DNA of 64,000 nucleotides from Blastocatellia bacterium (GCA_035573895.1 DATLZR010000009.1:1-64000); one strand, 5' to 3'; positions 8,254 to 17,655 are shown, counted from the stretch's first letter. Numbers and translations are program-made. Notes: generated by a model not told the origin, from the sequence alone.

Positions 8254-10047
8254 ATGCCTATGAATCCCCGAACTCGATTTGATGATCTCCACCAATTCAT
8301 CAACCATCTGGAGAAGAAGGGAGAGTTGCGGCGGATTCGGGTTGAAGTTGATCCCGTACTGGAAGTGTCCGAGATCGTTCAGCGGGTGGTGAAACAAGAG
8401 GGTCCTGCTCTTTTGTTCGAGCGCCCGCGAGGGGCTGACTTTCCCCTTCTCATTAACCTTTTCGGCTCGCATCGCCGGATCGAGGAAGCGCTGGGGAATC
8501 ACCCTGAAGCGATTGGGGAAGCGATTGTTAAGACGATAGACCGCCTGAATCCACCATCGCTTTCGACTCTCTGGCATTCACGTGAGTTTTTAATTCGGGC
8601 TCTTGCCATGCGTCCGCGAATTGTTCGCCAAGCTCCTGTACAGGAGGTGAGCGAAGAGCCCGATTTAACCAGATTGCCCGTCTTGCAGTGCTGGCCGGGC
8701 GATGGCGGTCGGTTCATTACTTTCGGCATGGTGCTTACGGAGCATCCGCACACGCGCCGCCGCAACCTGGGGCTCTATCGGCTGCACATCTATGATGAGC
8801 GAACAACGGGTATGCACTGGCAATCCATGAAGGGCGGGCGAGGTCATTACTTCGCCGCCGAACAACAGGGAGTGCCGCTTGATGTGGCCGTGGTATTAGG
8901 CGGCGATCCTGTGCTCATGCTCGCCTCGGTGCTCCCTCTGCCTGAAGATGTGGATGAAATTACCTTCGCGGGTTTGCTCTCCGGTCGGCGGCCCTCGTTG
9001 GTGAAGGCTCAGACGAGCCCGCTTCTTGTACCGGCAAACGCGGAGTTCATTCTTGAAGGGCACGTCCCCCCCTTCGAGCGACGGCGGGAAGGGCCCTTTG
9101 GCGATCATTTCGGACATTACTCCGAGGCGGCGGATTTCCCCGTCTTTCACCTCCGCCGAGTGACCCGGCGGCGCAAGGCCATATACCCGGCATCGGTTGT
9201 GGGGAAGCCCCCGCAGGAGGATAAATACATCGGAGAGGCAGCCGGGTTGCTCGTTGGACCACTCATCAAGCTCATTCAGCCCAATGTGCGCGATCTCTGG
9301 GCGTTTTATGAAGCGGGCTTTCACAATCTGCTCGGCGTCGCCGTGGCCGAACGTCATCCGAAGGAAGTTTTGAAAACAGCCTTTGGCCTTCTCGGCGTGG
9401 GTCAGCTCTCTCTGACGAAGGTGATGGTGCTGGTAAGGGAGGAGGTCAATTGTCGCCGGTTTGATCATCTCCTGCGGGAACTCTGGTGGCGGTTCGATCC
9501 GGCGGAGCGGATGCTCCTGATCCCAACCGCGCCCCTTGATACTCTCGACTTCACCTCGTTCACCATGCACACGGGGAGCAAACTCATTCTCGATGCGACG
9601 GGCGAGCGGATTATGAGCGCCGAGCCCCCGCGCGAGATCGTTGACCCTCGCCGATTTGACTCTCGCATTGTGGACTACCGGCTGCTTGAAGGGGGATTTC
9701 TCGTCGTCGTTATTGCCCGGGACGCACGCCAGGTCCTTGCCGATCTGCTGCGCTGGCCCGAGCTTGGTCCGGTGAAATTCATCGTGGCGGTGAGCCCCGA
9801 TGTAAAAGTGCAAGACGACGAGAACCTCATCTGGGGAATTTTCACCCGATTCGACCCGGCACGCGACATGTTGGCTGAGGAGATGCGGCTTGTGGGGGCG
9901 CGACCCCTTTACCGAGGCCGCTTGGCCATTGACGCGACGTGGAAAGAAGGCTATCCCCAGCCGCTGGAAATGGACCCTGAGATTCAGCGGCGGGTTGACC
10001 GACGGTGGGGTGAATATTTCGGCCCGGAAGTCAGGGACATGTCCTGA
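8254..10047 (+). CDS. UbiD family prenyl-FMN decarboxylase, long form
   Basis: Non-oxidative decarboxylase of the UbiD family, which uses prenylated FMN made by UbiX. It shows the family blocks FDDLHQFINHLEKKGEL at the N-terminus, the cofactor-site segment YDERTTGMHWQSMKGG near residue 195, and the catalytic-region motif EGHVPP...EGPFGDHFGHYSE near 265-290, containing the Glu and Asp/His cluster. At about 597 residues it is longer than E. coli UbiD (about 490) and closer to the long enzymes annotated as menaquinone-type or aromatic-acid decarboxylases. ATG 8254 is favoured because homologues begin just before the FDDL block; GTG 8218 and ATG 8260 are alternatives. No ubiX lies in the window, so the substrate is open. 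Confidence 0.9.
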   Translation: MPMNPRTRFDDLHQFINHLEKKGELRRIRVEVDPVLEVSEIVQRVVKQEGPALLFERPRGADFPLLINLFGSHRRIEEALGNHPEAIGEAIVKTIDRLNPPSLSTLWHSREFLIRALAMRPRIVRQAPVQEVSEEPDLTRLPVLQCWPGDGGRFITFGMVLTEHPHTRRRNLGLYRLHIYDERTTGMHWQSMKGGRGHYFAAEQQGVPLDVAVVLGGDPVLMLASVLPLPEDVDEITFAGLLSGRRPSLVKAQTSPLLVPANAEFILEGHVPPFERRREGPFGDHFGHYSEAADFPVFHLRRVTRRRKAIYPASVVGKPPQEDKYIGEAAGLLVGPLIKLIQPNVRDLWAFYEAGFHNLLGVAVAERHPKEVLKTAFGLLGVGQLSLTKVMVLVREEVNCRRFDHLLRELWWRFDPAERMLLIPTAPLDTLDFTSFTMHTGSKLILDATGERIMSAEPPREIVDPRRFDSRIVDYRLLEGGFLVVVIARDARQVLADLLRWPELGPVKFIVAVSPDVKVQDDENLIWGIFTRFDPARDMLAEEMRLVGARPLYRGRLAIDATWKEGYPQPLEMDPEIQRRVDRRWGEYFGPEVRDMS

Positions 10048-10157
10048 CGCGGTGATCTGACAACTACGATACTGCTAGAGAGTGATCGTGACGGAGACCG
10101 GGTGGCGAGAGGAACATTCCCCGCCCCCAGTCTCGAGATGCCATTCCTCACTTCCGT

Positions 10158-11108
10158 TTATCGAGTAATAGCAGGCTTGAGATTGGCTGCCCGATCCTTG
10201 GGAACAGCCAGATAGCCGATGATTCGGTCTTTCTGAACGTCATTGACCACCAGCTCGTACGGAGCTGTTCCCTTCTCGGCTCGGAACTGAATGGGCTCGT
10301 TGATCGTGCGATCCTTCTTCTCAACCTTGAAATCCCCCACGTAGAGGACAACGTTGAATTTTTTCTTCTTCACATCGGTCTTGCTCACCGCAATCCGAAT
10401 ATCGGCGACCTGCTGAAATCCACTCTTTTTGCTGATGTCGAACTCGAAGTAATCCCGCTCGCCTCGCCGTCGGAGTTCTGCCAGCTCTTCACGGTTCCGG
10501 GCGATGAGCGTGCCATATTCGCTCAATTTCAATTGAACTCCACTCAGCTCTTGCTTTGTCTTTTCGACCTCCTCACGAGTGGTTATTACATCGCCTTTCA
10601 CCGTGGTGATGTCGCCAGCCAGGGCACCGATCTTCTTGTTGTGCTCTTCTTGCAAAGCAGCGACCTGTGCGGCTTCGGCCTTGCGGGCAAGCTCTGCCAT
10701 AAGTTCTTGAACCTTCTGCTCCTGCTCCCGCTTGATCTGGGCAGCGAGAAGGCGCGCCCGATCCAGCTCGCGTTCAGTGATCCCGATATGCTGGCTGGTG
10801 ACTTCAAGCTGGGCTTTGAGGTTGGCATACCGATTATCGGCATCATCCAGTCGCTTGAAAGCCAGTTCAATATCTTTGTTGCGCCGATCCAACTCAGCCC
10901 GCAGGTCCCGCACCGCTGCCTTCAAATCATAGACCACATAGAGCAACAGAGCGAGCACAACCAGAACAGCAACGCCCGCGATCACAAGCGCTGACGGGAA
11001 CCGAGAGATCGAGCGAGCCGGGGAGGTCGTGACGGGCCGGTCACTCGTCTCACCCTCTGATGGCATTGGCTTGCCGAGAAGAAGTTCGTCCAATGTTTTT
11101 CGCGCCAT
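10158..11108 (-). CDS. unknown membrane-anchored coiled-coil protein
   Basis: A 316-residue protein of no recognised family. Residues 1-38 are cytoplasmic and Ser/Thr-rich, and residues 39-62 form one hydrophobic helix (VIAGVAVLVVLALLLYVVY). Residues about 65-215 are a long heptad-like region rich in Leu, Lys, Glu and Arg. The C-terminal 100 residues look like a small beta-rich domain (FNVVLYVGDFKVEKKDRTI). ATG 11108 has a GAGGAGG site about 9 bases upstream. The topology suggests a bitopic envelope protein with an extracytoplasmic coiled coil. It stands alone, with its C-terminus convergent to the UbiD gene. Confidence 0.7.
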   Translation of the reverse strand: MARKTLDELLLGKPMPSEGETSDRPVTTSPARSISRFPSALVIAGVAVLVVLALLLYVVYDLKAAVRDLRAELDRRNKDIELAFKRLDDADNRYANLKAQLEVTSQHIGITERELDRARLLAAQIKREQEQKVQELMAELARKAEAAQVAALQEEHNKKIGALAGDITTVKGDVITTREEVEKTKQELSGVQLKLSEYGTLIARNREELAELRRRGERDYFEFDISKKSGFQQVADIRIAVSKTDVKKKKFNVVLYVGDFKVEKKDRTINEPIQFRAEKGTAPYELVVNDVQKDRIIGYLAVPKDRAANLKPAITR

Positions 11109-11542
11109 AATTAATCATCCTCCTCATCAAAGTCCGACCACGAAGATCATCACATCCTCCGTCACGCTTGGGCTAGCGCATGTGTCTCACCATTGATCAC
11201 GGTCATTACGGTTGCATGACTCACTTCACCAGCGCAAGCCGAGCACGACGCAAGTTTACCCCAGAAATCAGCAGACGAAAAGGGGTCGGGAAAAATCTTA
11301 TCGCCGTAGCGTCTCCCGAGCTTTCGCATAACCATAAGCTTTGATGGGCACTTCAGGCCCCCCGTTGCCATACCTATTTTTACGAAAAGACCAGGCCAAG
11401 ACGTTGCCCCATGAAAGAATCCCGCGCAGGACATCCTTTCGTTGTAGCGACTTTCAGTCGTCCCGCACCCCGTGAGCGCCCGCATCCTTGTGGGCAGAGG
11501 CACGGTAGAAACATGCGCTCCCGGTGTAAATCACTTGTACCT
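11109..11542. other. intergenic, no supported gene
   Basis: 434 bases between the coiled-coil gene and ruvB. A minus-strand open frame at 11162-11503 has no ribosome-binding site and low-complexity composition. A 5-bp hairpin (CGACT-TTC-AGTCG, 11448-11460) is the only visible structure. Confidence 0.4.
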
Positions 11543-12586
11543 CTAGAGGTCAAACAGGCCCTCTCCGGCGACCGAGAGGCGTCGCCCCCGAAGGTCAAAG
11601 CCCAGATGCTTATAGGCTGCCTCCGTGGCAACGCGACCGCGGGGTGTGCGGCTGAGGAACCCGATCTGGATGAGATAAGGTTCGTAGATCTCCTCAATGG
11701 CGTCTTTCTCCTCGCTGATGGCAGCGGAAATCGTTCCCAACCCGACCGGTCCTCCACCGAATTTCTCGATGATGGTCAGCAGAATCTTACGGTCAATTTC
11801 ATCCAGGCCATACCTGTCTACCTCCATCCGGTTGAGGGCGTAATCGGCGATGGCGCGGGTGATGCGACCTTCGCCGTGAACTTCGGCGAAATCGCGGACG
11901 CGGCGCAGGAGTCGGTTGGCGATCCGAGGCGTGCCACGGGCCCGCCGAGCAATCTCGCGGGCTCCGTCGGCTTCGATCTCGATCTGAAGGATACGAGCGG
12001 ATCGCTCTACGATGATCTGCAATTCTTCCGGGAGATAAAAATCCAGGTGAAGATCAATGCCGAACCGTCCTCGCAGAGGAGCACTCAATAGGCCCTTTCG
12101 GGTCGTCGCTCCGATCAGGGTGAAGGGTGGGAGATCTATTTTGATGGACCGGGCTGCTGGCCCCTGACCGATGATGATATCCAGTTGATAGGCCTCCATC
12201 GCCGGATAGAGGATTTCCTCGACGGCGGGATTAAGACGATGAATCTCATCAATGAACAAGACATCCCGCTCCTGCAGATTGGTCAAAAGCGCCGCGAGGT
12301 CACCCGACCGTTCAATGACAGGGCCCGATGTGGACTTTATGTCCACACCCAGCTCATTGGCGATAATGTAAGCCAATGTGGTCTTCCCGGTCCCAGGCGG
12401 ACCGTGCAGGATAACGTGATCCAGAGCCTGGCCCCGGGCCCGGGCTGCCTGAATATAGACGGAGAGATTCTCCGTGATCTTTTTCTGCCCGACGTAGTCC
12501 TTGAGCCAACGCGGCCGCAGCGTAACGTCGTACTGACGATCTTCATCCGTCGGGATGCCGCTCGTTAACAACCGCCGATCCTTCAT
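11543..12586 (-). CDS. ruvB: Holliday junction branch-migration helicase RuvB
   Basis: Hexameric AAA+ motor that drives branch migration at Holliday junctions with RuvA. Walker A is GPPGTGKT at residues 62-69, Walker B with the sensor region is [12 protein letters not shown] near 113, and the ATTR[13 protein letters not shown] arginine-finger segment is complete. The C-terminal winged helix ends in [16 protein letters not shown]. The length of 347 is normal. ATG 12586 gives the canonical opening before [12 protein letters not shown]. There is no Shine-Dalgarno site; instead an extended -10 (TGCTACAAT) ends 10 bases upstream, implying a near-leaderless message. ruvA and ruvC are not adjacent. 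Confidence 0.98.
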   Translation of the reverse strand: MKDRRLLTSGIPTDEDRQYDVTLRPRWLKDYVGQKKITENLSVYIQAARARGQALDHVILHGPPGTGKTTLAYIIANELGVDIKSTSGPVIERSGDLAALLTNLQERDVLFIDEIHRLNPAVEEILYPAMEAYQLDIIIGQGPAARSIKIDLPPFTLIGATTRKGLLSAPLRGRFGIDLHLDFYLPEELQIIVERSARILQIEIEADGAREIARRARGTPRIANRLLRRVRDFAEVHGEGRITRAIADYALNRMEVDRYGLDEIDRKILLTIIEKFGGGPVGLGTISAAISEEKDAIEEIYEPYLIQIGFLSRTPRGRVATEAAYKHLGFDLRGRRLSVAGEGLFDL

Positions 12587-12596
12587 AAGCGTGGCA

Positions 12597-12605
12597 ATTG
12601 TAGCA
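12597..12605 (-). promoter_or_regulatory. ruvB extended -10 promoter
   Basis: On the minus strand TGC directly precedes TACAAT (12602-12597), an extended -10 with no recognisable -35. Ten bases separate it from the ruvB ATG. Confidence 0.5.
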
Positions 12606-12674
12606 CATTCGGTCGCCGATCCTCACCAAGGGTGCCGGAAAAGAAGGGCCGGGCCGAACGGCGAGGTCCGCTCT

Positions 12675-13106
12675 CTATGGTTCATCCTCATCAAGGAACT
12701 TTGTCGGTACGCGAGCGGCGCAGCTGATAAGGTCATTCGCCGCTTTGGTGAAACGCATTAACGTCATGAGATCACCACGGATCTTGATTTTGCCCATCAT
12801 TAAAGCCTGCACGCCATCGAGGCCGCCAGTTAACAACTCCTTCCACCGATCATAATCGGCCGAAATGAGAAAGGACGCTTTCTCGGCCTCCTCCGCCGTG
12901 ACAGGTCGCGCCTGCCGGCATTCCCCACGATGGAGATCGAGCCAGAGATAATACTTCCTCGGGAGACCCAGCCGCTCGTCCGCATTGATGACGAAACACA
13001 CCGGGCCGGCCTCCCACTGAGCTGCCGACTGGCGGTACTCCTCGCTGGCATTAATCTGGTTTTTAAATTGCTCTATCCATTCCTCGCTCGGAAAACGGTA
13101 GGCCAT
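12675..13106 (-). CDS. SCP2 sterol-binding domain protein
   Basis: A 143-residue soluble protein resembling the SCP-2 sterol-transfer domain: WEAGPVCFVINAD, a polar strand YYLWLDLHRGECRQA, then FLISADYDRWKELLTGGLDGVQALMMGKIKIRGDL, where the short Gly-Lys-Ile-Lys-Ile-Arg-Gly-Asp block is the family's best-conserved segment. These domains bind lipids or acyl-CoA in a hydrophobic tunnel. ATG 13106 is used because AAGGAGAAG lies just upstream; upstream in-frame codons to 13190 code for unconserved residues. It runs in the ruvB direction with an 88-base gap that contains the ruvB promoter, so it is probably a separate unit. Confidence 0.8.
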   Translation of the reverse strand: MAYRFPSEEWIEQFKNQINASEEYRQSAAQWEAGPVCFVINADERLGLPRKYYLWLDLHRGECRQARPVTAEEAEKASFLISADYDRWKELLTGGLDGVQALMMGKIKIRGDLMTLMRFTKAANDLISCAARVPTKFLDEDEP

Positions 13107-13333
13107 TCTCGCTTCTCCTTCCTTCAGGATCGCTTTCGGTCGGTTACGCGGAAGCCCCCAATACCCTTCTCCTCTTCCGAAATAAAACACCCACGAGCAG
13201 TCAAGCGGACCCTCGCCATAGATGAGGGGAACGGCATGAGAGAAATTTGTGGGGGACTACCGCAGGAGTGCTGCACTCTTGGGCTGGGAAGAGAGATCGT
13301 CCGAGTTCTGGTACGTCCGCTCACGATTGTGTC

Positions 13334-13409
13334 TGGCTCCTCAGGGAGGACTCGAACCTCCAACCCGCCGGTTAACAGCCGGCCGCTCTGCCGATTGAGC
13401 TACTGAGGA
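13334..13409 (-). tRNA. tRNA-Asn (GTT), CCA encoded
   Basis: On the minus strand the acceptor arms TCCTCAG and CTGAGGA pair perfectly. The D arm contains AGCTCAATCGGCAGAGC, the anticodon loop is CTGTTAA with anticodon GTT (13376-13374), and the T arm GGAGG-TTCGAGT-CCTCC is intact. The discriminator is G and the terminal CCA (13336-13334) is encoded. This is the only tRNA gene found. An AspRS with a histidine at the position associated with relaxed tRNA specificity is encoded at 21708-23501. Confidence 0.97.
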
Positions 13410-13433
13410 GCATCGCTTTGTGCGACGGGCAAG

Positions 13434-13463
13434 AAGTTAGCAAAAGTCGTCGTCACTTGTCAA
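13434..13463 (-). promoter_or_regulatory. tRNA-Asn promoter
   Basis: Minus strand: consensus TTGACA (13463-13458), an 18-base spacer and TAACTT (13439-13434), about 25 bases before the mature tRNA 5' end. An 8-bp inverted repeat (GTCGTCGT 13446-13453, ACGACGAC 13471-13478) overlaps the spacer and upstream side. Confidence 0.45.
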
Positions 13464-13551
13464 CATCGCAACGACGACGGGGAGCACGGTATATGTCCCG
13501 CCCGCGTTTCCCCCCTGACGCACTCGATCCGACCGACCGGCTGACGATTTC

Positions 13552-13580
13552 TTGACTTTTCCCGGAACGGCTCTTATAGT
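13552..13580 (+). promoter_or_regulatory. hslVU promoter
   Basis: TTGACT at 13552-13557, an exact 17-base spacer, TATAGT at 13575-13580. The expected transcription start, near 13587, coincides with the earliest in-frame start codon of hslV (GTG 13587; ATG 13593). Confidence 0.65.
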
Positions 13581-13592
13581 CCTTACGTGTTG

Positions 13593-14141
13593 ATGACAGG
13601 AAGGGAGACATCAGATTTCCATGGGACAACCGTGCTGTGCGTCCGACGCTTCGGGCGCGTGGTAATGGCCAGTGACGGTCAGGTGACGTTCCACGACACT
13701 ATTATGAAACACACGGCCCGCAAGGTGCGCCGTCTGTACAACGATCGCATTCTCGCTGGGTTTGCCGGGGCAACGGCCGATGCCTTTGCCCTTTTTCAGC
13801 GATTCGAGAGCAAGCTGGAAGAATATCGGGGAAATCTCGGGCGCGCCGCCGTCGAACTGGCCCGCGATTGGCGCACGGAAAAATTCCTTCGGTACCTGGA
13901 GGCATTGTTGATCGTGGCCGATGCCAACCAATCTTTAATCATTTCCGGCAGCGGGGAGATCATCGAACCGGATGATGGGATTGCTGCTATTGGTTCGGGC
14001 GCACCGTATGCCCTGGCCGCGGCCCGCGCACTGATGAAGCACACGGAACTGTCGGCCCGTGAAATCGTCCAGGAGGCGATGACGCTGGCCAGCCAGATTT
14101 GCATCTACACAAACGATAAATTCCACATCGAAGAGTTGTGA
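13593..14141 (+). CDS. hslV: ATP-dependent protease subunit HslV (ClpQ)
   Basis: Proteolytic subunit of the HslUV (ClpYQ) protease. Processing before the Thr-Thr of GTTVLCVRR exposes the N-terminal catalytic threonine; the conserved ASDGQVTF segment with its Lys/Arg partners follows, then [12 protein letters not shown] and the SGSGEII loop. Mature length is close to the usual 174. In-frame GTG 13587, TTG 13590 and ATG 13593 are all available and ATG is preferred. No in-frame start exists between ATG 13593 and the mature Thr. With the -10 at 13575-13580, the message has at most a few leader bases. hslU follows after 7 bases. Confidence 0.96.
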   Translation: MTGRETSDFHGTTVLCVRRFGRVVMASDGQVTFHDTIMKHTARKVRRLYNDRILAGFAGATADAFALFQRFESKLEEYRGNLGRAAVELARDWRTEKFLRYLEALLIVADANQSLIISGSGEIIEPDDGIAAIGSGAPYALAAARALMKHTELSAREIVQEAMTLASQICIYTNDKFHIEEL

Positions 14142-14148
14142 GACGCTT

Positions 14149-15603
14149 ATGGTGATTTACCTCTCCGGTGAGACGGAAATTGTCCCCAAGCTCGATGAGC
14201 TGACGCCGCGACAAATTGTCGCGGAACTGGACAAATATGTCGTCGGGCAAACGGCCGCCAAACGAGCAGTGGCCATTGCCCTGCGCAATCGCATCCGACG
14301 GCAAAAACTCCCCCCCGATATGGCCCAGGAAGTTATGCCCAAGAACATTCTCATGATCGGCCCGACGGGGGTTGGAAAAACGGAGATCGCCCGACGACTC
14401 GCCCGGCTCTCGAATTCTCCTTTCCTCAAGGTTGAAGCCTCGAAGTTCACCGAGGTCGGATACGTCGGCCGCGATGTCGAATCCATGGTGCGCGACCTGG
14501 TGGAGGTCGCTGTTGACATGGTGCGGGCAGAAAAGATGCAGGAAGTTGCCGAGAAAGCCGAACAGAATGCCGAGGAACGACTCCTCGACTACCTCCTTCC
14601 CTCGCCGGGGAGGCGGCGCAAATCCCGACGCAATCCCCTGTCGGCCGTTCTCACGGACGAAGATGAGGAGCCTTCCTCCACGACCTCGCTGGAAGAGATC
14701 AATGACTACGAGACGGTTCAGCGCACGCGAGAAAAATTGCGTCAACTTCTGCGTCAGGGCAAGCTCGACAGCCGCATCGTTGAGATCGAAGTTCGAGAGA
14801 AGCTCTTCCCCGGCCGCTTCGAGATCATCACCAATCAGGGAATCGAGGAGATGGATATTGCCGTTCAGGACCTGATGCCGGGATTGTTCGGCCCCGCTCG
14901 CACCAAAAAGCGCAAGATGCGCGTGGATGAGGCCCTCGATTATCTCCTTCAAGAGGAGGAGCAAAAACTCATTGACATGGAGCAGGTAGCCCGGATCGCC
15001 GTCGAGCGCGTGGAACAATCCGGCATTATTTTCCTCGATGAGATTGACAAAATCGCCGGGCGCGAATCGGGTCACGGGCCGGATGTCTCGCGGGAAGGGG
15101 TGCAACGGGACCTGTTGCCTATCATTGAAGGCACAACGGTCAGCACCCGGTACGGAATGGTTCGGACCGATCACATTCTCTTCATTGCCGCCGGCGCCTT
15201 TCACGTCGCTAAGCCCTCCGACCTTATCCCCGAACTCCAGGGACGGTTCCCCATTCGTGTGGAACTCGACCCGCTCACGGTGGATGACTTCAAGCGCATC
15301 TTGACCGAGCCGAAAAATTCGCTCATCAAGCAATATACGGCATTGCTGGCCACCGAAGACGTGATCATCGAGTTCTCCGAAGATGCCATTGATGCCATCG
15401 CCCGATTCGCTTTCGCTGTCAACGAGCAGACGGAAAATATCGGTGCGCGGCGGCTCCACACGATCATGGAGAAACTGCTCGAAGACATCTCCTTTGAGGC
15501 TCCTGACCTGAAGGAGAAGCATCATTACATTGACGCCGAGTACGTCAGGGCGAAGCTGGCGGGAATCGTGCAGAACCAGGATCTCAGTCGCTACATCCTG
15601 TGA
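14149..15603 (+). CDS. hslU: ATP-dependent protease ATPase HslU (ClpY)
   Basis: AAA+ unfoldase that feeds substrates to HslV. Walker A GPTGVGKT is at residues 71-78 and Walker B is [10 protein letters not shown] near 300. The pore segment and [10 protein letters not shown] are present near 105, and sensor 2 is in [15 protein letters not shown]. The inserted I-domain (about residues 120-260) is highly charged, as in other HslU proteins. The C-terminus LSRYIL matches the tail that inserts between HslV subunits. The length of 484 is slightly above the E. coli form. It begins 7 bases after hslV with no strong ribosome-binding site, consistent with coupling. Confidence 0.98.
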   Translation: MVIYLSGETEIVPKLDELTPRQIVAELDKYVVGQTAAKRAVAIALRNRIRRQKLPPDMAQEVMPKNILMIGPTGVGKTEIARRLARLSNSPFLKVEASKFTEVGYVGRDVESMVRDLVEVAVDMVRAEKMQEVAEKAEQNAEERLLDYLLPSPGRRRKSRRNPLSAVLTDEDEEPSSTTSLEEINDYETVQRTREKLRQLLRQGKLDSRIVEIEVREKLFPGRFEIITNQGIEEMDIAVQDLMPGLFGPARTKKRKMRVDEALDYLLQEEEQKLIDMEQVARIAVERVEQSGIIFLDEIDKIAGRESGHGPDVSREGVQRDLLPIIEGTTVSTRYGMVRTDHILFIAAGAFHVAKPSDLIPELQGRFPIRVELDPLTVDDFKRILTEPKNSLIKQYTALLATEDVIIEFSEDAIDAIARFAFAVNEQTENIGARRLHTIMEKLLEDISFEAPDLKEKHHYIDAEYVRAKLAGIVQNQDLSRYIL

Positions 15604-15610
15604 GACGGCG

Positions 15611-16876
15611 GTGGACGGGCGTGCCTGTCAGGACCGGTCGTGGAGCCAGTCACAATCTTCCCCTTTTTGGATCGTCGTCGTTACCATCCTGGGGATGGTC
15701 GTATCCTGCGGACGAGTGGGTGCTCCCCTGCCACCCATTCGACGACAGCTGCCACGGCCGGAGACAATCTCCGTTATCCAGCGAGGCGACCGAATGATCA
15801 TCTCCGTTGCTCGCCCGGAAGTGCCTTCCTCTCCTACGGTGAATTCTCGAGCGATGCGACTTGATGTTCTTCGGGTGATCGAATCGCGCACCGACATGCT
15901 TCAGCTTGACGAAGAGTCCTTCCTCGAACGCGCTCAGGTGGCGGGTTCTCTTTCCTGGGATGAGATCGAACAGGCAGGGACCGGCGAGCGGATCCTTTTT
16001 GAGGATGGTCCTCTGACGAATTTGTCAGCGCGATACCTTTACGCCGCCCGGTGGGTGGGTGATCGGGGGCGGCCCGGACCTCTCTCCAGCATCGTGGTCA
16101 TTGAGGCCACGCCACAGCTTCCCCTCCCCCCGCGAGATGTTCAGGCGCGCGACGCCGCACAGGATGTGCTCATCATCACCTGGATGCCACCGGAGGAGAA
16201 TCTTGACGGATCCCGTCCCGCCCGCGTCGTCGGCTACAACGTCTACCGCAGACGACGGGGAGAGTTGCCTTTCACCGGCCCGCTGAACGGAGCATCGCCG
16301 GTCGCAGGGACGGAGTTTACCGATCGCTCCTTCGACTACGGCACAGAATACGAGTTCATGGTTCGGAGTGTCGCCTCGGTAGCAGCCAACGATCTTCGAG
16401 AGAGCACTGATTCGGTCGTTGTCACCATCACGCCCCGGGATGTCTTCCCCCCTGATCCGCCCGAAGGGTTGACGGTGGCATCGGCTAACGGCCTCGTCAG
16501 TCTCTTCTGGACCCCAAATAGCGAGTCCGACATCGCCGGTTATAACATCTACCGCGCTGATTCACTCTCGGAATCCGAGGCCGCCTGGCGAAAGATCAAT
16601 CCTTCACTCCATGTGCTGACGACCTTTCGAGATGACCGAGTTGAACCGGGTCGGAGGTACTACTATCGGGTGACGGCTGTTGACCGTGCCGGTAACGAGA
16701 GTCGCCCCTCGGTCACCGTGTCGCAGGAGGTTGTGCCGGAGGCTTCGTCTTGTCTGCACTTGGAGGAAAAGTTCAGGAAACGTTCGATCCAGGTACGGGC
16801 CGGACGCCACGTCAATGATCGGCGGGGAAATTGGGACAGGCATGGCGATCATCTCTCATGGAGGGACGTTCGATGA
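15611..16876 (+). CDS. fibronectin type III repeat lipoprotein
   Basis: Predicted outer- or inner-membrane lipoprotein of unknown role. A signal segment FWIVVVTILGMVVSC ends in a VVSC lipobox at about residues 30-33. The remainder holds fibronectin type III modules, clearest at about residues 170-280 (VVGYNVYRRR...FTDRSFDYGTEYEFMVRSV) and 285-385 (VSLFWTPNSESDIAGYNIYRAD...RYYYRVTAVDRAGNES). GTG 15611, eight bases after the hslU stop, is the first in-frame start that leaves a normal signal peptide. The last 45 residues are basic and rich in His and Arg, unlike the rest, and end in an ATGA overlap with the next gene. A late frameshift is possible there. Start confidence is low. Confidence 0.75.
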   Translation: MDGRACQDRSWSQSQSSPFWIVVVTILGMVVSCGRVGAPLPPIRRQLPRPETISVIQRGDRMIISVARPEVPSSPTVNSRAMRLDVLRVIESRTDMLQLDEESFLERAQVAGSLSWDEIEQAGTGERILFEDGPLTNLSARYLYAARWVGDRGRPGPLSSIVVIEATPQLPLPPRDVQARDAAQDVLIITWMPPEENLDGSRPARVVGYNVYRRRRGELPFTGPLNGASPVAGTEFTDRSFDYGTEYEFMVRSVASVAANDLRESTDSVVVTITPRDVFPPDPPEGLTVASANGLVSLFWTPNSESDIAGYNIYRADSLSESEAAWRKINPSLHVLTTFRDDRVEPGRRYYYRVTAVDRAGNESRPSVTVSQEVVPEASSCLHLEEKFRKRSIQVRAGRHVNDRRGNWDRHGDHLSWRDVR

Positions 16877-17655
16877 GATTCTGTCGCTTTCGTTCATTGT
16901 TGAAGGACAAACCCTGTTACGGTGTCATTGAGGGAGATGTCGTTCGACCGCTCGACGTCGTCACCCCCTACGGAGCACTCCGCTGGGGAGAACCTCGAGA
17001 GATCCCACTCCCAGAGGTTCAACTCCTCGCTCCGTGCGAGCCGACGAAAATCGTGGCCGTGGGCCAGAACTATCGCGCTCATGCTGAGGAGCTGGGGAAT
17101 CGCGTTCCGTCCGAACCGCTTCTCTTCCTCAAGCCACCGAGCGCGATCATCGGACCCGATGAGGCGATCCATCTACCGCCGGTATCCGAACGAGTGGACT
17201 ACGAAGGAGAACTGGCCGTGGTCATGGGCTCGCGGGCGTCGCGCCTGACTTTGGAGGATAATCCACTCAGTTTCGTTTTCGGGTATACCTGCGCAAATGA
17301 TGTGACGGCCCGTGACCTCCAGAGGAAAGATGTGCAATACACGAGAGCCAAAGGATTCGATACGTTCCTTCCGCTCGGCCCGGTGATCGAAACGGAGCTT
17401 TCTCCCGATGATCTCCGACTGGAGACGCGCGTCAATGATCAGGTGAAACAGCGGGCGACCACCCGCGACATGGTTTTCTCGGTAGCGTTTCTGGTTCGGT
17501 ACATTTCGAACATAATGACGCTCTATCCCGGAGACGTGATTCTCACCGGCACACCGGCGGGCGTTGGCCCACTCCAGGCAGGGGACACGGTCGTTGTCGA
17601 AATCCAAGGGATTGGCGCGTTGAAAAATCCCGTCGTCCATGGCTGGGCTAGATGA
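16873..17655 (+). CDS. FAH-family hydrolase or isomerase
   Basis: Member of the fumarylacetoacetate hydrolase superfamily (acylpyruvase, HpcE-like). Core motifs: KIVAVGQNYRAHAEE, FLKPPSAIIGP, the metal-binding E-x-E in VDYEGELAVV with a later Asp in ANDVTARD, then GPVIETE and LTGTPAGVGPLQAGD. The enzymes act on beta-diketo acids or related 2-oxo acids using Mg or Mn. ATG 16873 has GGAGGG seven bases upstream and overlaps the lipoprotein stop by 4 bases. The 260 residues form the standard single-domain version. Substrate cannot be assigned; an aromatic-degradation link would be attractive given the Hcr-like operon at 36.6-41.5 kb, but there is no direct evidence. Confidence 0.9.
   Translation: MRFCRFRSLLKDKPCYGVIEGDVVRPLDVVTPYGALRWGEPREIPLPEVQLLAPCEPTKIVAVGQNYRAHAEELGNRVPSEPLLFLKPPSAIIGPDEAIHLPPVSERVDYEGELAVVMGSRASRLTLEDNPLSFVFGYTCANDVTARDLQRKDVQYTRAKGFDTFLPLGPVIETELSPDDLRLETRVNDQVKQRATTRDMVFSVAFLVRYISNIMTLYPGDVILTGTPAGVGPLQAGDTVVVEIQGIGALKNPVVHGWAR

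Noticed and set aside
11162-11503. Minus-strand open frame of 113 codons before ruvB
   Set aside because: No ribosome-binding site, no recognisable motif, and composition like random GC-rich frame; treated as intergenic.
13446-13478. Terminator for tRNA-Asn or hslV from the GTCGTCGT/ACGACGAC inverted repeat
   Set aside because: It lies upstream of both transcripts and has no T-run; it more likely overlaps the tRNA promoter by chance.
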